DNA of 64,000 bases from Peltaster fructicola (Eukaryota; Ascomycota; Dothideomycetes): assembly GCA_001592805.2 (NCBI GenBank), contig CP051141.1:2976001-3040000 (forward strand). The letters run 5' to 3'. The notes under the pieces are model-generated. The model was given only the letters and a program-made list of their open reading frames with translations, did no database searches and was not told the DNA's origin. This document shows, piece by piece, positions 30,819 through 43,300 of the stretch. Each line of letters starts with the position of its first letter. Within the stretch, counting starts at the first letter, position 1. The position numbers were made by a program, and so were the translations under genes.

Positions 30819-31888
30819 GGCTGCAGCTGTCCCAGGTGCAGATATGTCCAGCCCAATGCCGTGTTATCGGCCAGAGAATGCTATGCGATCATGAGAAGGT
30901 CACGAGACACCAGGCCTCTCCAAGTCGTTAGTTAGAAGATTAGAATAGAGTAGAGTGATTGACCGTGGCACTGCTGGCGTCCGAGGTACGATGTATTGGA
31001 AACAGAATGATTCGTGCAGCCCCAAGTGGATATGTATGCAATGCGCGCAGGATGCTTTCTCGAATTACTGGTTGGACAGACGGTTGATCGTTCTGCAGGA
31101 GTTCGTAAAATGATTAGTGCGAGAGCAGGAGTCGCAGCTGCAGCGTAAGCACGAGCAGAAGTAGTGCGCAAAGGCTGTTGTCGTTGACTTTGCGAGCGTG
31201 TGTATATAGATGTAGGCAGGCGTTATAGTATAGAACCTGGTCTGAGCTCGCTAATTGAAGGCGACTGAAGAAGGCGTGCTGGTCACGGGGAGCGAAGACT
31301 GCAAGGTGAAGGGCTATAGTAGGGCGAATAAGTCGATTGCTGAGTGGTGGTGGTGGTGTTGTGAAGATCGTGGTACCAAGTAGCGATAGCAACACAGAAG
31401 TGCGCGCAGCGAGGAGCCTAAGAATTGGCTCTGCTATTTTTAGCTTTGCCCTCGTCGCCGGCGCTTGGCTTGACATGCTCGACATGAGTCGTTCGTTTTG
31501 CGCCGAACAGACGCTCTGTGCACTCTCTCTCGCTGACACACCGAACCACCAAGGTAGTATCGCTGGATTTGAGGTTTTGTGCACAAGCAGCAAGAGATAG
31601 CCGCAGATTCCTTGCTGTTCCTGTGCGGCGTTCAAAAACACCCTTCGACACCCTTCTACCGCTGCAGTGTCATCTCTGCAGGAAGACGGCCATTGTTGCG
31701 CCGCCGTTTCAGATCTGCCGCATCTGCATGAAACGGCTCGACGCATCAGCAGACGACCACACCGACCTGCCTTTCACGGCGATATACTATGCATGAACAA
31801 CGCATAACACCGCTTCTACATGCACACAAGGATCACAAAGCTGCTGCACATCCTCAGATCCAGCTTTGTCAGCTAATGACCAGCCGCC
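30819..31888. other. divergent intergenic region, NBP2 / DUF3253
   Basis: About 1.07 kb. A 210-aa ORF on the minus strand (31114-31746) looks like low-complexity chance. On the plus strand, 31518-31796 encodes 92 aa containing CHLCRK and CRICMKR (CX2CX12CX2C, zinc-ribbon-like). That is the only segment with any protein-like signal, and I do not call it a gene. Confidence 0.35.
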
Positions 31889-32179
31889 ATGTCTGAGACT
31901 GACCGACTTCTGGAAAAGCATCTTAATCACTTCCTCAGATCGCGAGAACCACCTAAAACATTCTGTCCATCCGAGGTCGCACGCGCATTGAGCAGGGAAG
32001 AGCTCGATAGTCTAGCGTATGACACCTGGCGAGACGCAATGGGCCCCATACGTGAGATTGTGTGGCAAGTGAGAGACAGCGGCGATTGCGAAGTACTTCA
32101 GAAGGGTGAGATCCTTCCGAGTGACACCAGATTGGAGGATGTTAGAGGCCCTATCAGGATCCGACGGACTGCTGCATGA
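31889..32179 (+). CDS. DUF3253 family small protein
   Basis: Member of the DUF3253 family, a small winged-helix-like domain also found in bacteria; function unknown. It is a single exon of 96 aa. Family features are PPKTFCPSEVARALSREE, WRDAMGPIREIVWQVRDSGD, a QKGE element and the end RGPIRIRRT. ATG 31889 gives a full-length domain with a short N-terminal helix. Its stop is only two bases from the stop codon of the convergent amidase, so the two mRNAs must overlap at their 3' ends. Confidence 0.88.
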   Translation: MSETDRLLEKHLNHFLRSREPPKTFCPSEVARALSREELDSLAYDTWRDAMGPIREIVWQVRDSGDCEVLQKGEILPSDTRLEDVRGPIRIRRTAA

Positions 32180-32181
32180 GT

Positions 32182-33967
32182 CTAGAAGGCCGGTACTTCC
32201 AACAGTGTGTATTTCTTGCCCTGGGCCTCGAGCGCGGACTCGACGACTTCCATCACCGCCAAAACCTTTTCTTCTTCCAATCTTCGGCCCACGATCTGCA
32301 CAGCCACAGGCAGGCTAGCCATCTGATCAGGATCGTAGTGCTTGTAAGCACCCTTTGCTACTCCGTTCATGCTGGACACATCCACGTACTCCGGCAATTG
32401 ATCCATCTCGGCATCGACGTGCGTTACTGGTAGTACACCGCAGGAGTAATCCAGAAGGTTGAACAAAAAGGTGTATCCACAAGATGCTGCAGCGCTGGAC
32501 ATGGCACCATGCGGAACTGCTGGCAGTGCATTGACTGGAGTCAAGATGGCGTCCAAGCCACTACCGTCCCTGACACCATCTTTGCTCTCATGGCCGTTCC
32601 ACCAGTCGTGCCATCGTGACTTGTAGGCCTCACGCTTGGCCACCCACTGCCAGTTCTCATGGGCGGTCTTTGCATGCCAATGCTCGAGAAGGCCTACCCA
32701 CACCTTGTCTCCGCGGACGTACTTTGTCCAGGCCCAGTAGAACCACTTGATAACTCGTGGCAATCGCATATATCGCCCGAAAGCACGAGCTCCTGCATCG
32801 TCAGTCTCGCCAGTGCGGAAGTATGATCGGAATGTCTTGGTGCCATCAGCATTCAGCAGGTTCGATGCGATGACAAGAGCCTCGTATGGTGAAGGTGGGC
32901 TTATGTTGAACACGGTGTGCCCTTGTGCTCGTAGCGCATCGATAGTCATTTCCAATGCTCGTGCACAAGCCGGGCTAGGGTCGACGACTTTGTCTGTCCT
33001 CAACACACCTATTCGTAGCGCCTTCTTCGATGTGTTCTGCTCAAAGACGTCTTGTCGCCATTCTAGCGGGTGGACGCTGTGGTCGTACTTCCATGGGCGT
33101 TGCTCGATAAAAGAACGAGTGAAGTACTGCAGATCTAGCAGAGTTCGTGCCATGGGAGAGAACACTGATGCAATTCCCTCTTGACCAGGCATAGATGTGT
33201 TGATGCCCATCTTTGGCCAACGTCCAGTAGAGCATCGCAAGGAGTAACAACCAGAGTAGGCTGCTGGAGCGCGAACACTTCCCGCGACATCAGAGCCAAT
33301 GCCAATACGACTGCCACCGAATGCAAGCAAAGCTCCTTCTCCTCCGGTACTGCCTCCAGGACTGTACTTGGTATTGTGCGGATTCTTGCACTGTCCCCAG
33401 ACATCGTTGGTAGACTCAAAGCTGAGCAGCGTGATCGGTAGTGCTGTTTTGACGAACGGCACAGCTCCGGCAACCTTCAACAATCGCACAAGACTGCCAT
33501 CTTCAGGATACGGCTTTCCAGTGTTTCTGCTGTAGCCGACTGACACATCAAACCCACCGACAGCGATCGAGTCTTTGAGTGATACCGGAATGCCAGCCAG
33601 AGGTCCCTTGAGGTTGATCTCGCCAGTGTTGATCCATTGTTCGGCCTCTGCAATCATAACCTCTGTGACACAATTTGTCTTCTCGTGAGCAAGAATTGCA
33701 GTCTTGCCATATGCACGTAGCACATCAGTAGCCTTGACCGACTTGTCTTGTACATTTCGCACAAGCTCACCTATGGGAGCATTCAGGATGACCCGCTCGG
33801 TGTTCGAGATCGGAGATCTGTATGCAGCCGGTAATGCTAGGATGCGAGCAGAGCGCTCACTCTGCTTGCGTTTGCTTACGGCGTGTCAGCTATGCGAAGC
33901 CGCGAGTACGCCCACACAATACTGACCATGCGCTGATGTGCTCGAAGTAGTCGAACGGAGGCAACAT
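32182..33967 (-). CDS. amidase-signature enzyme (fatty acid amide hydrolase type)
   Basis: Serine amidohydrolase with the Ser-Ser-Lys triad that cleaves primary or fatty-acid amides. Exons are 33967-33927 and 33874-32182 (577 aa). Lys114 lies in PVSLKDSIAVGG, Ser189 in SPGGSTGGEGAL and the nucleophile Ser213 in GIGSDVAGSVRAPA. The C-terminal LPVAVQIVGRRLEEEKVLA block is typical of fungal FAAH-like amidases. The first exon (MLPPFDYFEHISAC) has no start in the main frame and is joined by a 52-bp intron that keeps the frame and yields the usual KRKQSERSARIL opening. No signal peptide; probably cytosolic or membrane-associated. Substrate not predictable. Confidence 0.9.
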
Positions 33968-34338
33968 CTTGACGGTGGCAGAAGCTGCTCTCGATGCTGG
34001 CTTCCGTTCGCCACTCACATTCGTACTTCGATAATGACAGACGGTGGTGTTGTGATGAGTTGTTGATGGTTCAGTTGACGACGAGGTGCTTCAGGAAGTT
34101 CACATGTCGAGCTAAGCTTCGCTAGTACCTGCCTCATTGAGGTAATGGAAACGAGAGCACTACCACAACACCAGCTGATTTGCAGCATGGAAGGCCGCTA
34201 TTATTGTGTTGTTCTACGCAAAGCAGCGAGAGATTCCAACTTCTTTTGTATAGCGACTCTATTATATTACGTCCACTGTCTCGCACCGCCGAGCACTATC
34301 TATCACATCCCAACCATACTGAGCAAAAGCTTTTATTA
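33968..34338. other. intergenic, amidase promoter and MARVEL gene 3' flank
   Basis: About 370 bp, AT-richer than its surroundings toward 34210-34340. Nothing else was recognised. Confidence 0.4.
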
Positions 34339-34982
34339 TCATACTACACTCTTAGCGGGAGCTGAAGCCTTCTTCGCCTTGTACCACAGAGCAGGCAACA
34401 GTAGAGCGGTGCAGCTGAAAATTATGCACAGAGCAATGCACAATCCCCAGATGGCCTTTGTCTCGTAGCAGTTCAGCTGAGTGTTGCCAACCCAACTGGT
34501 CAAGTCGAGGGTACTGCCACTGACGCCAAGATTCGTGGATAGTGACTGTGTGAAGGCGTAGACATTCGTCGATGTTGCTGCTGCGGAAGAGTTGTTGATG
34601 ACGGCGCAATTCAGGAAGCTGACTGGCTTGCCGAGCAGCACGGAAACAATCACGAATGCTAACAGGAGCAAAGTGTCGAGACCAGCCATGATGAAGAGTC
34701 CAAGGTTAGCCTGTGCCCAGAAGAATGGGATACTGATGAGGCAGTATAGTGCCGCAGTGCAGGTCTAGGTACGTCAGTACTTGATGTTTCGACAGTATTC
34801 GGGTGACTTACAACGATCAGAGTGCCTATGACCTCCTTCGGTGGATCAATGTTGGAGCCAACGATTTCGGAAACGAAGTTGGCCGTCATGCCAACAATGG
34901 ACACCATTGCTACCAGAGCAAGGCATCGCAGAAGGACGAACGTCTTAGCTAGTGGAGCAGCACCATACTCTGGAATAGCCAT
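34339..34982 (-). CDS. four-TM membrane protein, MARVEL-domain-like
   Basis: Small integral membrane protein. Exons are 34982-34812 and 34764-34339 (198 aa). Four hydrophobic segments are visible: TFVLLRCLALVAMVSIVGM, LIVTCTAALYCLISI (crossing the intron), a third starting LDTLLLLAFVIVSVLLG, and GLCIALCIIFSCTALLLPAL. A Cys/Asn/Ser-rich outer loop with two cysteines (FLNCAVINN, TQLNCYETK) lies between TM3 and TM4. That topology, with the short N-terminus and the Lys-rich cytosolic tail (WYKAKKASAPAK), fits fungal MARVEL-domain proteins of plasma-membrane or eisosome microdomains (Nce102/Fhn1 relatives). Assignment is by topology rather than a strict motif. Confidence 0.78.
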
Positions 34983-35949
34983 GATGTTTGACAGGCTTGT
35001 GAATGTTGAGAATGTGCTGGATCGAGAACGGGAGATTGATCTGGTCAACAGATCGTGTAGAACGAAAACAAGAAGACAACAGTAGATGTAAAGAATGCAA
35101 TGAGAATCAGATTGACGGCATCACTGCTACTGATTGTTATACTCACCACAGTGTTCGTGCTCATTTCTGTTGAGTAAGTCCACGCAAGAATAGAACAAGT
35201 CGTCGTCTTGCTCATTGAGCAGTGGTGGTATACGCGCAGTGTGAGGTTTCATGAAGCATCTTGGAAATCGACGACAGCCAATGAGATGCTTCGGCTTCAA
35301 TCTGTGACTGAGGATTGGCAGCGCTTACGGAAGCTGCTCCTCTCGCCTCGTGAAAGCTCATGACACTGATCGTGCTGCGTTGCTAGCAGCTGACTGAGCA
35401 TCGACACCGCAGGGACCAAAAGACGCGCAATAAGACCATTCACTTCGTTGTGCTGGCGCTCGAGAGCAACGAATGACTTGATTTGTATGAACACAACGTC
35501 TTGGTCCAGCTGGGCTTGTCTCATCTAGCGGCAGACCCCGGCGCTGGCGCCTGGGATGTCAGAAGGTGTTACTGCAGCTCTTGACAAACGCTTATCGAGA
35601 CGGTAGCATTATCATGTTGATGTTGAGGAGACGCGTTTGTGTGCTTCAGCTGTCAACAATCACCACTCCACGGCTATCTACAGACCCTGCATAAAAGGGT
35701 TTAGCCTCGGCCAGATAACCTCAAAATGGTGTCAAAGACGCCTCTCGATCTTCAAGGTTATGCCTGTGGACGGTCGTTAGAGGATTCTTTTCGGAACCAA
35801 GTCAACCTTGCCCGTGGTTCTGTGCCTCTTGCTCGGTCGTTTGGGCCTCATCATGACACTCGTGGATGCTATCGGAAGGTAGGTAGACGAGAGAGGGTCG
35901 AAGCTGTTGACATTATTGCACCCTGAATGTGCTACTTAAGCTCTGCACT
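34983..35949. other. divergent promoter region with an in-frame leader ORF for the ABCC gene
   Basis: About 970 bp. An ORF from ATG 35726 (MVSKTPLDLQGYACGRS) reads to a GTAGGT donor at about 35879. Splicing to the TTAAG acceptor at 35940 would place it in frame with the ABCC start codon, adding 50-odd residues. It could be a 5' exon, an upstream ORF or chance. Confidence 0.4.
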
Positions 35950-38900
35950 ATGGGAGACTCTAACCTAGCAGCGTCGAATCCACGGCGCGACGCCGAAGCC
36001 ATCGAAGCAGCAACAGCAGTACTCACTCAACCTCAATCAGATGCCGCAGAAGACATCAGAGCAGTGTCCAATGGCACAGACCCGGTGGACGATACGATCG
36101 TTCAGGAAACCTCGACCAAGCCCCAAGCCGTGATTGTTGCTACGCCATACGATGGAGGAGCTGGCGCGGATACAGGTCGAAAGAGATGGCAAGACAAGGT
36201 CAACCCGTTCAAGAGCACACGTATACCTGAAGTACCTTCCGAGCGCGCTGTGACAAGGGAGGAGACAGCAAACCTCTTCTCCATCCTGGGATTTCAATGG
36301 ATCTTCCCATTGATCTCAACGGGCTACAAACGTCCACTCGAGCTCAATGATATCTGGACCGTCAGCCCACAGCACAAGATTGACCACCTAGCACCCCGAT
36401 TCAAGGCTGCCTTCGAGAAGCGTAAAGCTGCAGTGCAATGGAAACCAGACTCATGGCATGTCGACCCTCTCATTCTAGCGATGGTGGACTGCTCCCGAAA
36501 GGATCTCATCCTTAGCACATTCTGCGCCTTTATGAGTGGAACATTGCAGGTTCTCACACCCTTCGTATTGCGTTACCTCATCCTGTTTGTCCAAGCAGCA
36601 TACGATGCTAGGCACAATGGCGCGCCTTCTCCGGCTATTGGCAGTGGTATCGGGCTTGCCGTCGGCATAGCATTGATGAAGCTGGTCCAAGCGATATGTT
36701 TGAATCATTACTACCTGAGTGCCATGAGGCTGGGTGGGAAGCTTCGAGCAACTATGATCGCAACTATTTCAGAAAAGTCCATGAAGCTATCTGGCCGTGC
36801 CAAGGTGGGAGATGACACACACGAAGGCTGGAGCAATGGACGTATCAACAACTTGATGTCCACAGATACTTCTCGCATCGATCAAGTCTGCATGCAGATG
36901 CATCGATGTTGGCTGATGCCTTTGCAAGTGCTGCTGGCACTGGCGTTGCTCTGCATCAACTTGACCTACAGTGCACTCGTCGGCTTCGGCCTTATCTGTA
37001 CCGTCCTGCCGCTCCTTAGCAGGGCAGCCAAGAGGTTGAACTCTGTACGTGGATCCATCAACAAGCTCACGGACGAGCGCATACAACTCACACAGGAAGC
37101 GTTCAGTGCTATCCGTGTCGTCAAGATCTTTGCTTGGGAAACCAAGCTACAGGACCGTCTGGCAGGTATCAGAAAGCTCGAAACACAGAAGATTGCTCTC
37201 CTGATGATGATCCGCAACGCTATGCTTTGCGCTGCCATGCTCACCACCTCTCTCGCTTCGGTGCTGAGTTTCATCACCTACTACCTGTCCAATCACGAAC
37301 TCAGTGCTGCACCTATCTTTTCATCCTTGGCGTTGTTCAATGCGTTGGGAACGCCTATTGAGATGTTGCCAATGGCTATCGGCAGGATCATTGACGCATA
37401 TGCTTCGATCAAGAGGATTGCCGCATTCCTAGATGCAGAAGAGATGCTTGATGAGACTGCGTGGGAACCAGAAAATCCTAATGGCATCGTCATGGATCAT
37501 GCAGAGTTCAGCTGGGACTATGACGCCTCAGTACCAGCCACAGCAGCAGAAGGAGCACCATCGGTTCACTCGGAGAAGAACGGCCAGATCGAGCTGCAAG
37601 CAATGGAGCTTGATGTTCCGAAGCCAAGCATGTCCCTTGATTCTGACAACGGCGAGGATGATAGCCATTTTCGTATCCGGGACATCAACCTAGCTGTCGG
37701 CCGCTCCGAGTTGATCGCTGTGATAGGCTCTGTGGGCTCGGGCAAGTCGTCGCTCCTTTCAGCGCTCGGTGGAGACATGCGTAAGGTCAAAGGCAGTGTG
37801 GTCTTTGGAGGCTCAAGAGCATTCTGTTCACAAGTGCCATGGATTCAAAATGCAACTCTGCGACAGAACATCACCTTCGGCAAACCCTTCGACAAGAAGC
37901 GCTACGACGACATCATCAAAGCCTGTGCACTCCAAGCTGACCTCGACATGCTCCCCGCCGGCGACTTCACAGAGATTGGCGAGCGTGGCATAACACTGTC
38001 CGGTGGCCAGAAGCAGCGACTGAACATTGCGCGAGCCATCTACAGCGACACCGATGTCGTGCTTCTCGATGATCCCCTGTCAGCTGTTGATGCTCATGTT
38101 GGCCAGCATATCATGGATCATGCTATCTGTGGGCTCCTGCGCACAAAGTGCAGGATCCTCGCGACGCATCAGCTACACTTTCTTCGCCGTGCGGACAGAA
38201 TCGTATGGCTCAAGAATGGCATGATCTACAAGACTGCAACGTATTCTGAGCTCATGGAGAACGACATAGGCTTCCAGATACTCATGGAGACGACTGCGAA
38301 GTCCAAGAAGGCTGCAGAGATTGAAGAGAAACCCACCAATGACAGTCCCGAAGAGCAAACGACACCCTTATCAAAGCAGGTCACGAAAGTCCCAGCTACA
38401 GCATTGATGCAACAAGAGGATCGAGCCAGTGGCAGCGTCAATCTCAAGGTCTACCAAGAATTTGTTCGAGCATCAGGCTCGTCACTCAACTCACTCCTCG
38501 TTCTGTTCCTGATTACTGTCGCACAGGCTGTTGTCATACTGTCAAGCTTATGGCTTTCATGGTGGACATCAGGACGCTTTGCTTTGCCAATGTCGACTTA
38601 CATCGGTGTCTACGCTGGTCTTGGTATGGCTGGTGCGGTGCTGTTGTTCATCTACGGCACTACTCTTACCACCCTATGCGCGCGAAGCTGGCAGGGAACA
38701 TGCTTGGACTGGCCATTGCGAGAGCAATCCGTGCGCCAGTTTCTTTCTTCGACACTACACCTCTGGGACGAATCACGAACCGCTTCTCGAAAGACATCGA
38801 CACTGTGGACAACGCTCTGTCAGCTAATCTATGTTTCGCAGGCTTTGCTCTCGCCAATATTATCTCGATCTTCGCACTTGCGATCGCATATTACTACTAC

Positions 38901-40275
38901 TTCGCTGTGGCACTTGTCCCACTCTCGATCCTCTTCGTTGTAGCGGCTGCATACTATAGACGCTCTGCCCGAGAGATCAAACGCCATGAGTCTGTACTTA
39001 GAAGCACTGTGTTCTCGAAGTTCGGCGAGACCATCACTGGAACGACTACGATACGAGCATACAACATTCAGCACCAATTTCAGAAGTCCATTGCCGATGC
39101 ACTGGATTCCATGAATGGAGCTTATTTCCTCACATTCGCAGGCCAGCGCTGGCTGACATTCCAGCTCGATGCAGTAGCCTGCGTCCTTATTCTGGTTATT
39201 GGTATACTTATCGTTACAGGCCGGTTCGACATCAATCCAAGTATTGGTGGACTGGTTCTTGGATACATGCTTAGCATCGGCATCCTCATGCAGGAAAGTG
39301 TGCATGTGGTCGCTGACGTACAGAATGATATGAACTCAGTCGAGCGATTGTATCATTACATCAATGACCTCGAGCAGGAGGCACCAGCGAAGACCAACCT
39401 CGCCACATCCCCGTCATGGCCAGCAGCTGGAGCAATCTCGTTCAGAGATGTTAAGATGCGTTATCGACCATCGCTCCCACTCGTCTTGAAGGGCTTATCT
39501 TTCGAGGTAAAGCCTGGTGAGCGCATTGGCATAGTAGGACGCACTGGTGCTGGCAAATCGAGCATCATGGTAGCTCTATTCCGACTGGCAGAAGTCAGCC
39601 ACGGCACGATCTCCATCGACGATGTCGATATCTCAAGGCAAGGCTTGTATGACCTCAGATCTCGTCTGGCCATGATTCCACAGGATCCAACGCTATTCCG
39701 CGGCACCATTAGAAGTAACCTCGATCCTTTCGACGAGCATGAGGATCTTGTATTGTGGAATGCTTTGAGGCAGGCAGATCTGCTCGACGACAGCACGAAC
39801 AAGCCCAAGGATGCGACAGACCGTATCACTCTAGACAGTGTCGTCGAAGAAGAAGGGCATAACTTCTCACTAGGTCAGAGGCAATTGTTAGCACTCGCGA
39901 GAGTCCTGGTGAAAGACACTCGTATTGTCATTTGTGACGAGGCAACAAGCTCTGTCGACTTTGAGACAGATTTGAGAGTACAGAGAACAATGCTACGAGC
40001 ATTCAAAGGCAAGACCTTGCTCTGCATCGCTCATCGTCTCAAGACTATCATAGGGTAAGTCATTGCAGCATCGTTCCGCGGTTTAGAGCTGACGGTCCTG
40101 CAGATACGATCGCATTCTGGTTGTAGACGCTGGCACGGTCGCCGACTTTGACACACCGTTGGCATTGTTTGACCAAGGGGGGTCATTCAGAAGTATGTGC
40201 GAGCGAAGTGGCATCACAAGACACGACCTGCTACAGAGAGATGAAGCACGACTGGCCACATCTACAGAGGAATAG
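35950..40275 (+). CDS. YOR1: ABCC-subfamily ABC transporter, Yor1-like, one frame break
   Basis: Full-size multidrug/organic-anion exporter, probably at the plasma membrane. ATG 35950. The N-terminus (FKSTRIPEVPSERAVTREE, GYKRPLELNDIW) matches the Yor1 branch, without the extra N-terminal TMD0. Order: TMD1; NBD1 with Walker A GSVGSGKSS, signature LSGGQKQRLNIARA and Walker B VVLLDDPLSAVD; TMD2; NBD2 with GRTGAGKSS, signature FSLGQRQLLALARV and IVICDEATSSVD. The degenerate second signature is normal for ABCC. Near 38676-38686, in TGCGCGCGAAG, the frame changes between LLFIYGTTLTTLCA and KLAGNMLGLAIARAIRAPVS; one lost base in the GC run explains it. A 49-bp intron (40055-40103) precedes the last exon, ending LATSTEE. 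Confidence 0.9.
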
Positions 40276-40378
40276 AGATAGATGACTAACGACATATGAA
40301 GTGTTTCATGCTGCTCAATTGCTAGAAGTATCTCTCTCGATTTTGCTGGGTATCATCATGCAGGATCCTTTTGTGCTA

Positions 40379-43300
40379 TCAATCGCTTAACTCGATTGCA
40401 TCATCCTCGTTGTGACCGATAGCCTGAAGAGCCTCGTTTGCTTCGGGCACATGCTGCATTTGTCGGGACGTGAGGTAGTGACGAGATGATTGCTCATCAT
40501 CATCGTCATCATCCTCGTCCTCTTCTTCTTCCTCGTCGCTGTAGTCTTCCAATTCACCATCCTCATTCTCATCATCTCCATATTCGATCTCTCCGTCGTC
40601 GTAGTCCTCCTCGACCGAGAACCTGCGTCCGACAACATTCTCAGTATCGTGTTCAAACTCTTCGTCTTCATCTTCTTCGCTTTGGTCCTCTACATCATGT
40701 TCCTCGTCGACATCTTGAAGAAGAGCGAAAGGATTATTGTGGCTGTAGCCGGTATTCCGATCAGGGATTGCTGGGCTAGTGGCAGAGGCAGCACCATTCA
40801 CATATCTGCCATTCTGATCGACATCTTTATCGTCGACGAAATCAAAGTGTTCCTCACCAAGATGGCCGGGTAATGGTAATGGCTCTGTAGCATGCTGAGC
40901 AGTTGTCTCCGAGTTTGACAAGTACTCCTCGTGTACAGATTTGATGCCGTTAGTGTCATGATTGACTTCTGCCCTGTGTTCGATCCCTACACCGTCGTAG
41001 TCTCCCTGATCGAAATGGTCAGCTGAGGCCAATGTCTGTACGACACTCTGGGCAGTTGGCTCTGGGATTGATAAGCAATCCTCGTGTACAGATTTGAGGC
41101 CATTGGTACCATCGATGGCAGCAACAGCTGGGCTGTAGTCAGTCATGCGTGATTCCGGACGACTTGCAGCAGCAGAGCGAGCCTCTATGATCTTGCGAGC
41201 AGCCACAACAGAGTCGATATATGAATCCCGAGCGACAAACTTGCTCTCCCGCAGACGATATGCAGGAATTTCAGCACCATGCTCTTGAGCTCTGCGTTCT
41301 CGTGCCTCGATCCGTGCGCGTTCCAATGAGGGACTGTTGTACGGAGCTGTGTCGAGGGTGTGAGATTGAGGACTTTGCGCCTTCGCAATTTCCTCTCGGT
41401 AAAACATGGTGCCTTCGGCTAGACGCTGTTTTGCTGCTCGAACTCTCGCGAACAGAGCGTCATCCTCGGCTGTGGTCTTCTGTACTTTTGTGAGAGCCTG
41501 GCTAGGCACAATCATATCATGCTGTATGTCTGGAGTGATGGCAGGTGAGGATAAGGGACTTGAGGCATGGTGAGAGGCGGCGGACATCTCGGAATAGGCT
41601 CGCTTGTTGGAGCGCACAGGAGATTCATCGACGTCGCGCTCGATGCCTAGAGCCTTGCGGCGGAAGTAGCTGGTTCGTGTCGTGTTTCGGAGAGGCGTAG
41701 TCGCTGATGTGGCTGCTGATCTGTCAATCGACCTGATGAAGCCGTTACTCGCTGGTGACTGCGTGCCAGGTTTCACGATCCGGCCGTTGCGATCGATACG
41801 TGTGAAGGAATTTGAGCTGTCGTGGCCTGAGCCATCTGCTGACTCTGAAGGCGCATTGTGGTTTGATGCGGATTGCTTCTTAGCATCAGCAGCCATCTTT
41901 GCCCATCTTCCAGAATTGACGGATTGCTGGAACATTCTGTCGACGGCCTCTATATTGGAATGGGTATGACCGTATTTCGCTCTCTTTCCACCAGCTGAGG
42001 AAGTACTGCCGACAACGCTCGATGCTGCAGACTGTTGACTCTTATTCTCGCGCATTCGTCTGAAAGCACGCTCGCGCTGCTCTCGGCCTTGTCTTGCCAA
42101 CCTTCTACGGCGGCAGAGACTTCTCCAGTAGATACCGTATCGTTCCGCGACTTTCGAAGCTCGGTACTCGGTCGCCTCTTGCTCAATTCGTTCGAAGTAG
42201 ACTTTCTCTTGTACTTCATTGACAATTTGACTTAGAGCAAAGTCAACGAATTGCTTGAGGTAACCGGTGCCTTCATCAAGTGTTAGGTGTTTCGCAGCTT
42301 GATCAAGAATAGTATGCAAGTCAGGTTCTTTCTTCTGAGGTGCCGAATGTGGAGTGACCGCCTTTGTCTGTGATGGCGTGAAGCTGGTGCCGTTGGCGCG
42401 TGATTGCGTTGCGGCTTGTGAGACAGGAGAGTGAAGCGACTCTGGATGTGTCGTCGAGATGGACTGTTGCTGGTCAAGTTTCGCAGCGGAGGGAATCTTG
42501 TTGTCGTTCCTCGATGTGGAGGGGCTTGGCGTGGGGTGTTGTTGTGTTATTTTGGAAGGAGCAGATTCTGCGGTTGTAGACTTGGTGCCATGGCCCACTA
42601 CCTGAGGGACACCGCTTGCAAACGAGGTTGCGGGTGCTGTTGCAACGTCACCTGGAGAACGTGCTGGAGCGAAAAGACCAGGACCATTCGCCTGCTGTTG
42701 AGTGCTGGTACTTATGCCTGATGTGTTTGACGGGAACTTGAATGGAGAAGCCGGTGCTTTGGCTGACGACTGTGCATTATCTGCAGCAGGCTTTGACGGC
42801 TGCCTGAAGTCGAAACCGCTCTTGATCTCGGCTGTGGCAGCGATGGCATTCTCAAGCACTGAAGGCGCACCAGAGATGGATGCTTTAGCAGGGATTTGTT
42901 CTGTAGTCTTGCTGAAAGAGAATGTTGGCTTATCTGCCTTCGACAACGGACTCTTTGGGACCTTGTCTGTTGTAGTAGCTGGATCAAGCGCTGATGCAGG
43001 CGACGGTGCTGTTTGGGACGTTGATGCAGTTGCTGGTGCAAAAGGCGAAGCAGAAGGTTTGCCAAACGTCGAGACAGCTGCTGGTGCAAACGGAGAGGCT
43101 TCTGTAGGCGCGAACGGTGAAGCTGACTGTTGACCGAATGTTGACTTTGTTGGTTGTGTGGCAGCTGGCGCGAATGGCGAAGCTGACCGTCGACCGAGCG
43201 TCGATGCTGGTGGTTGTGTAGTAGGTGTATCAGATGACTGCTCAATCGTGCTTGCCGACGCAAAAGGTGAAGCTGAAGGCTTGCCGAAGGATATCGAGGT

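Noticed and set aside
31114-31746. 210-aa ORF on the minus strand
   Set aside because: Low-complexity Leu/Ser/Arg composition, no start context, overlaps other ORFs; no domain signal.
38620-38700. An intron (GTATGG...GGCAG) removing the break in the Yor1-like gene
   Set aside because: It would excise a conserved transmembrane helix (LLFIYGTTLTTL).
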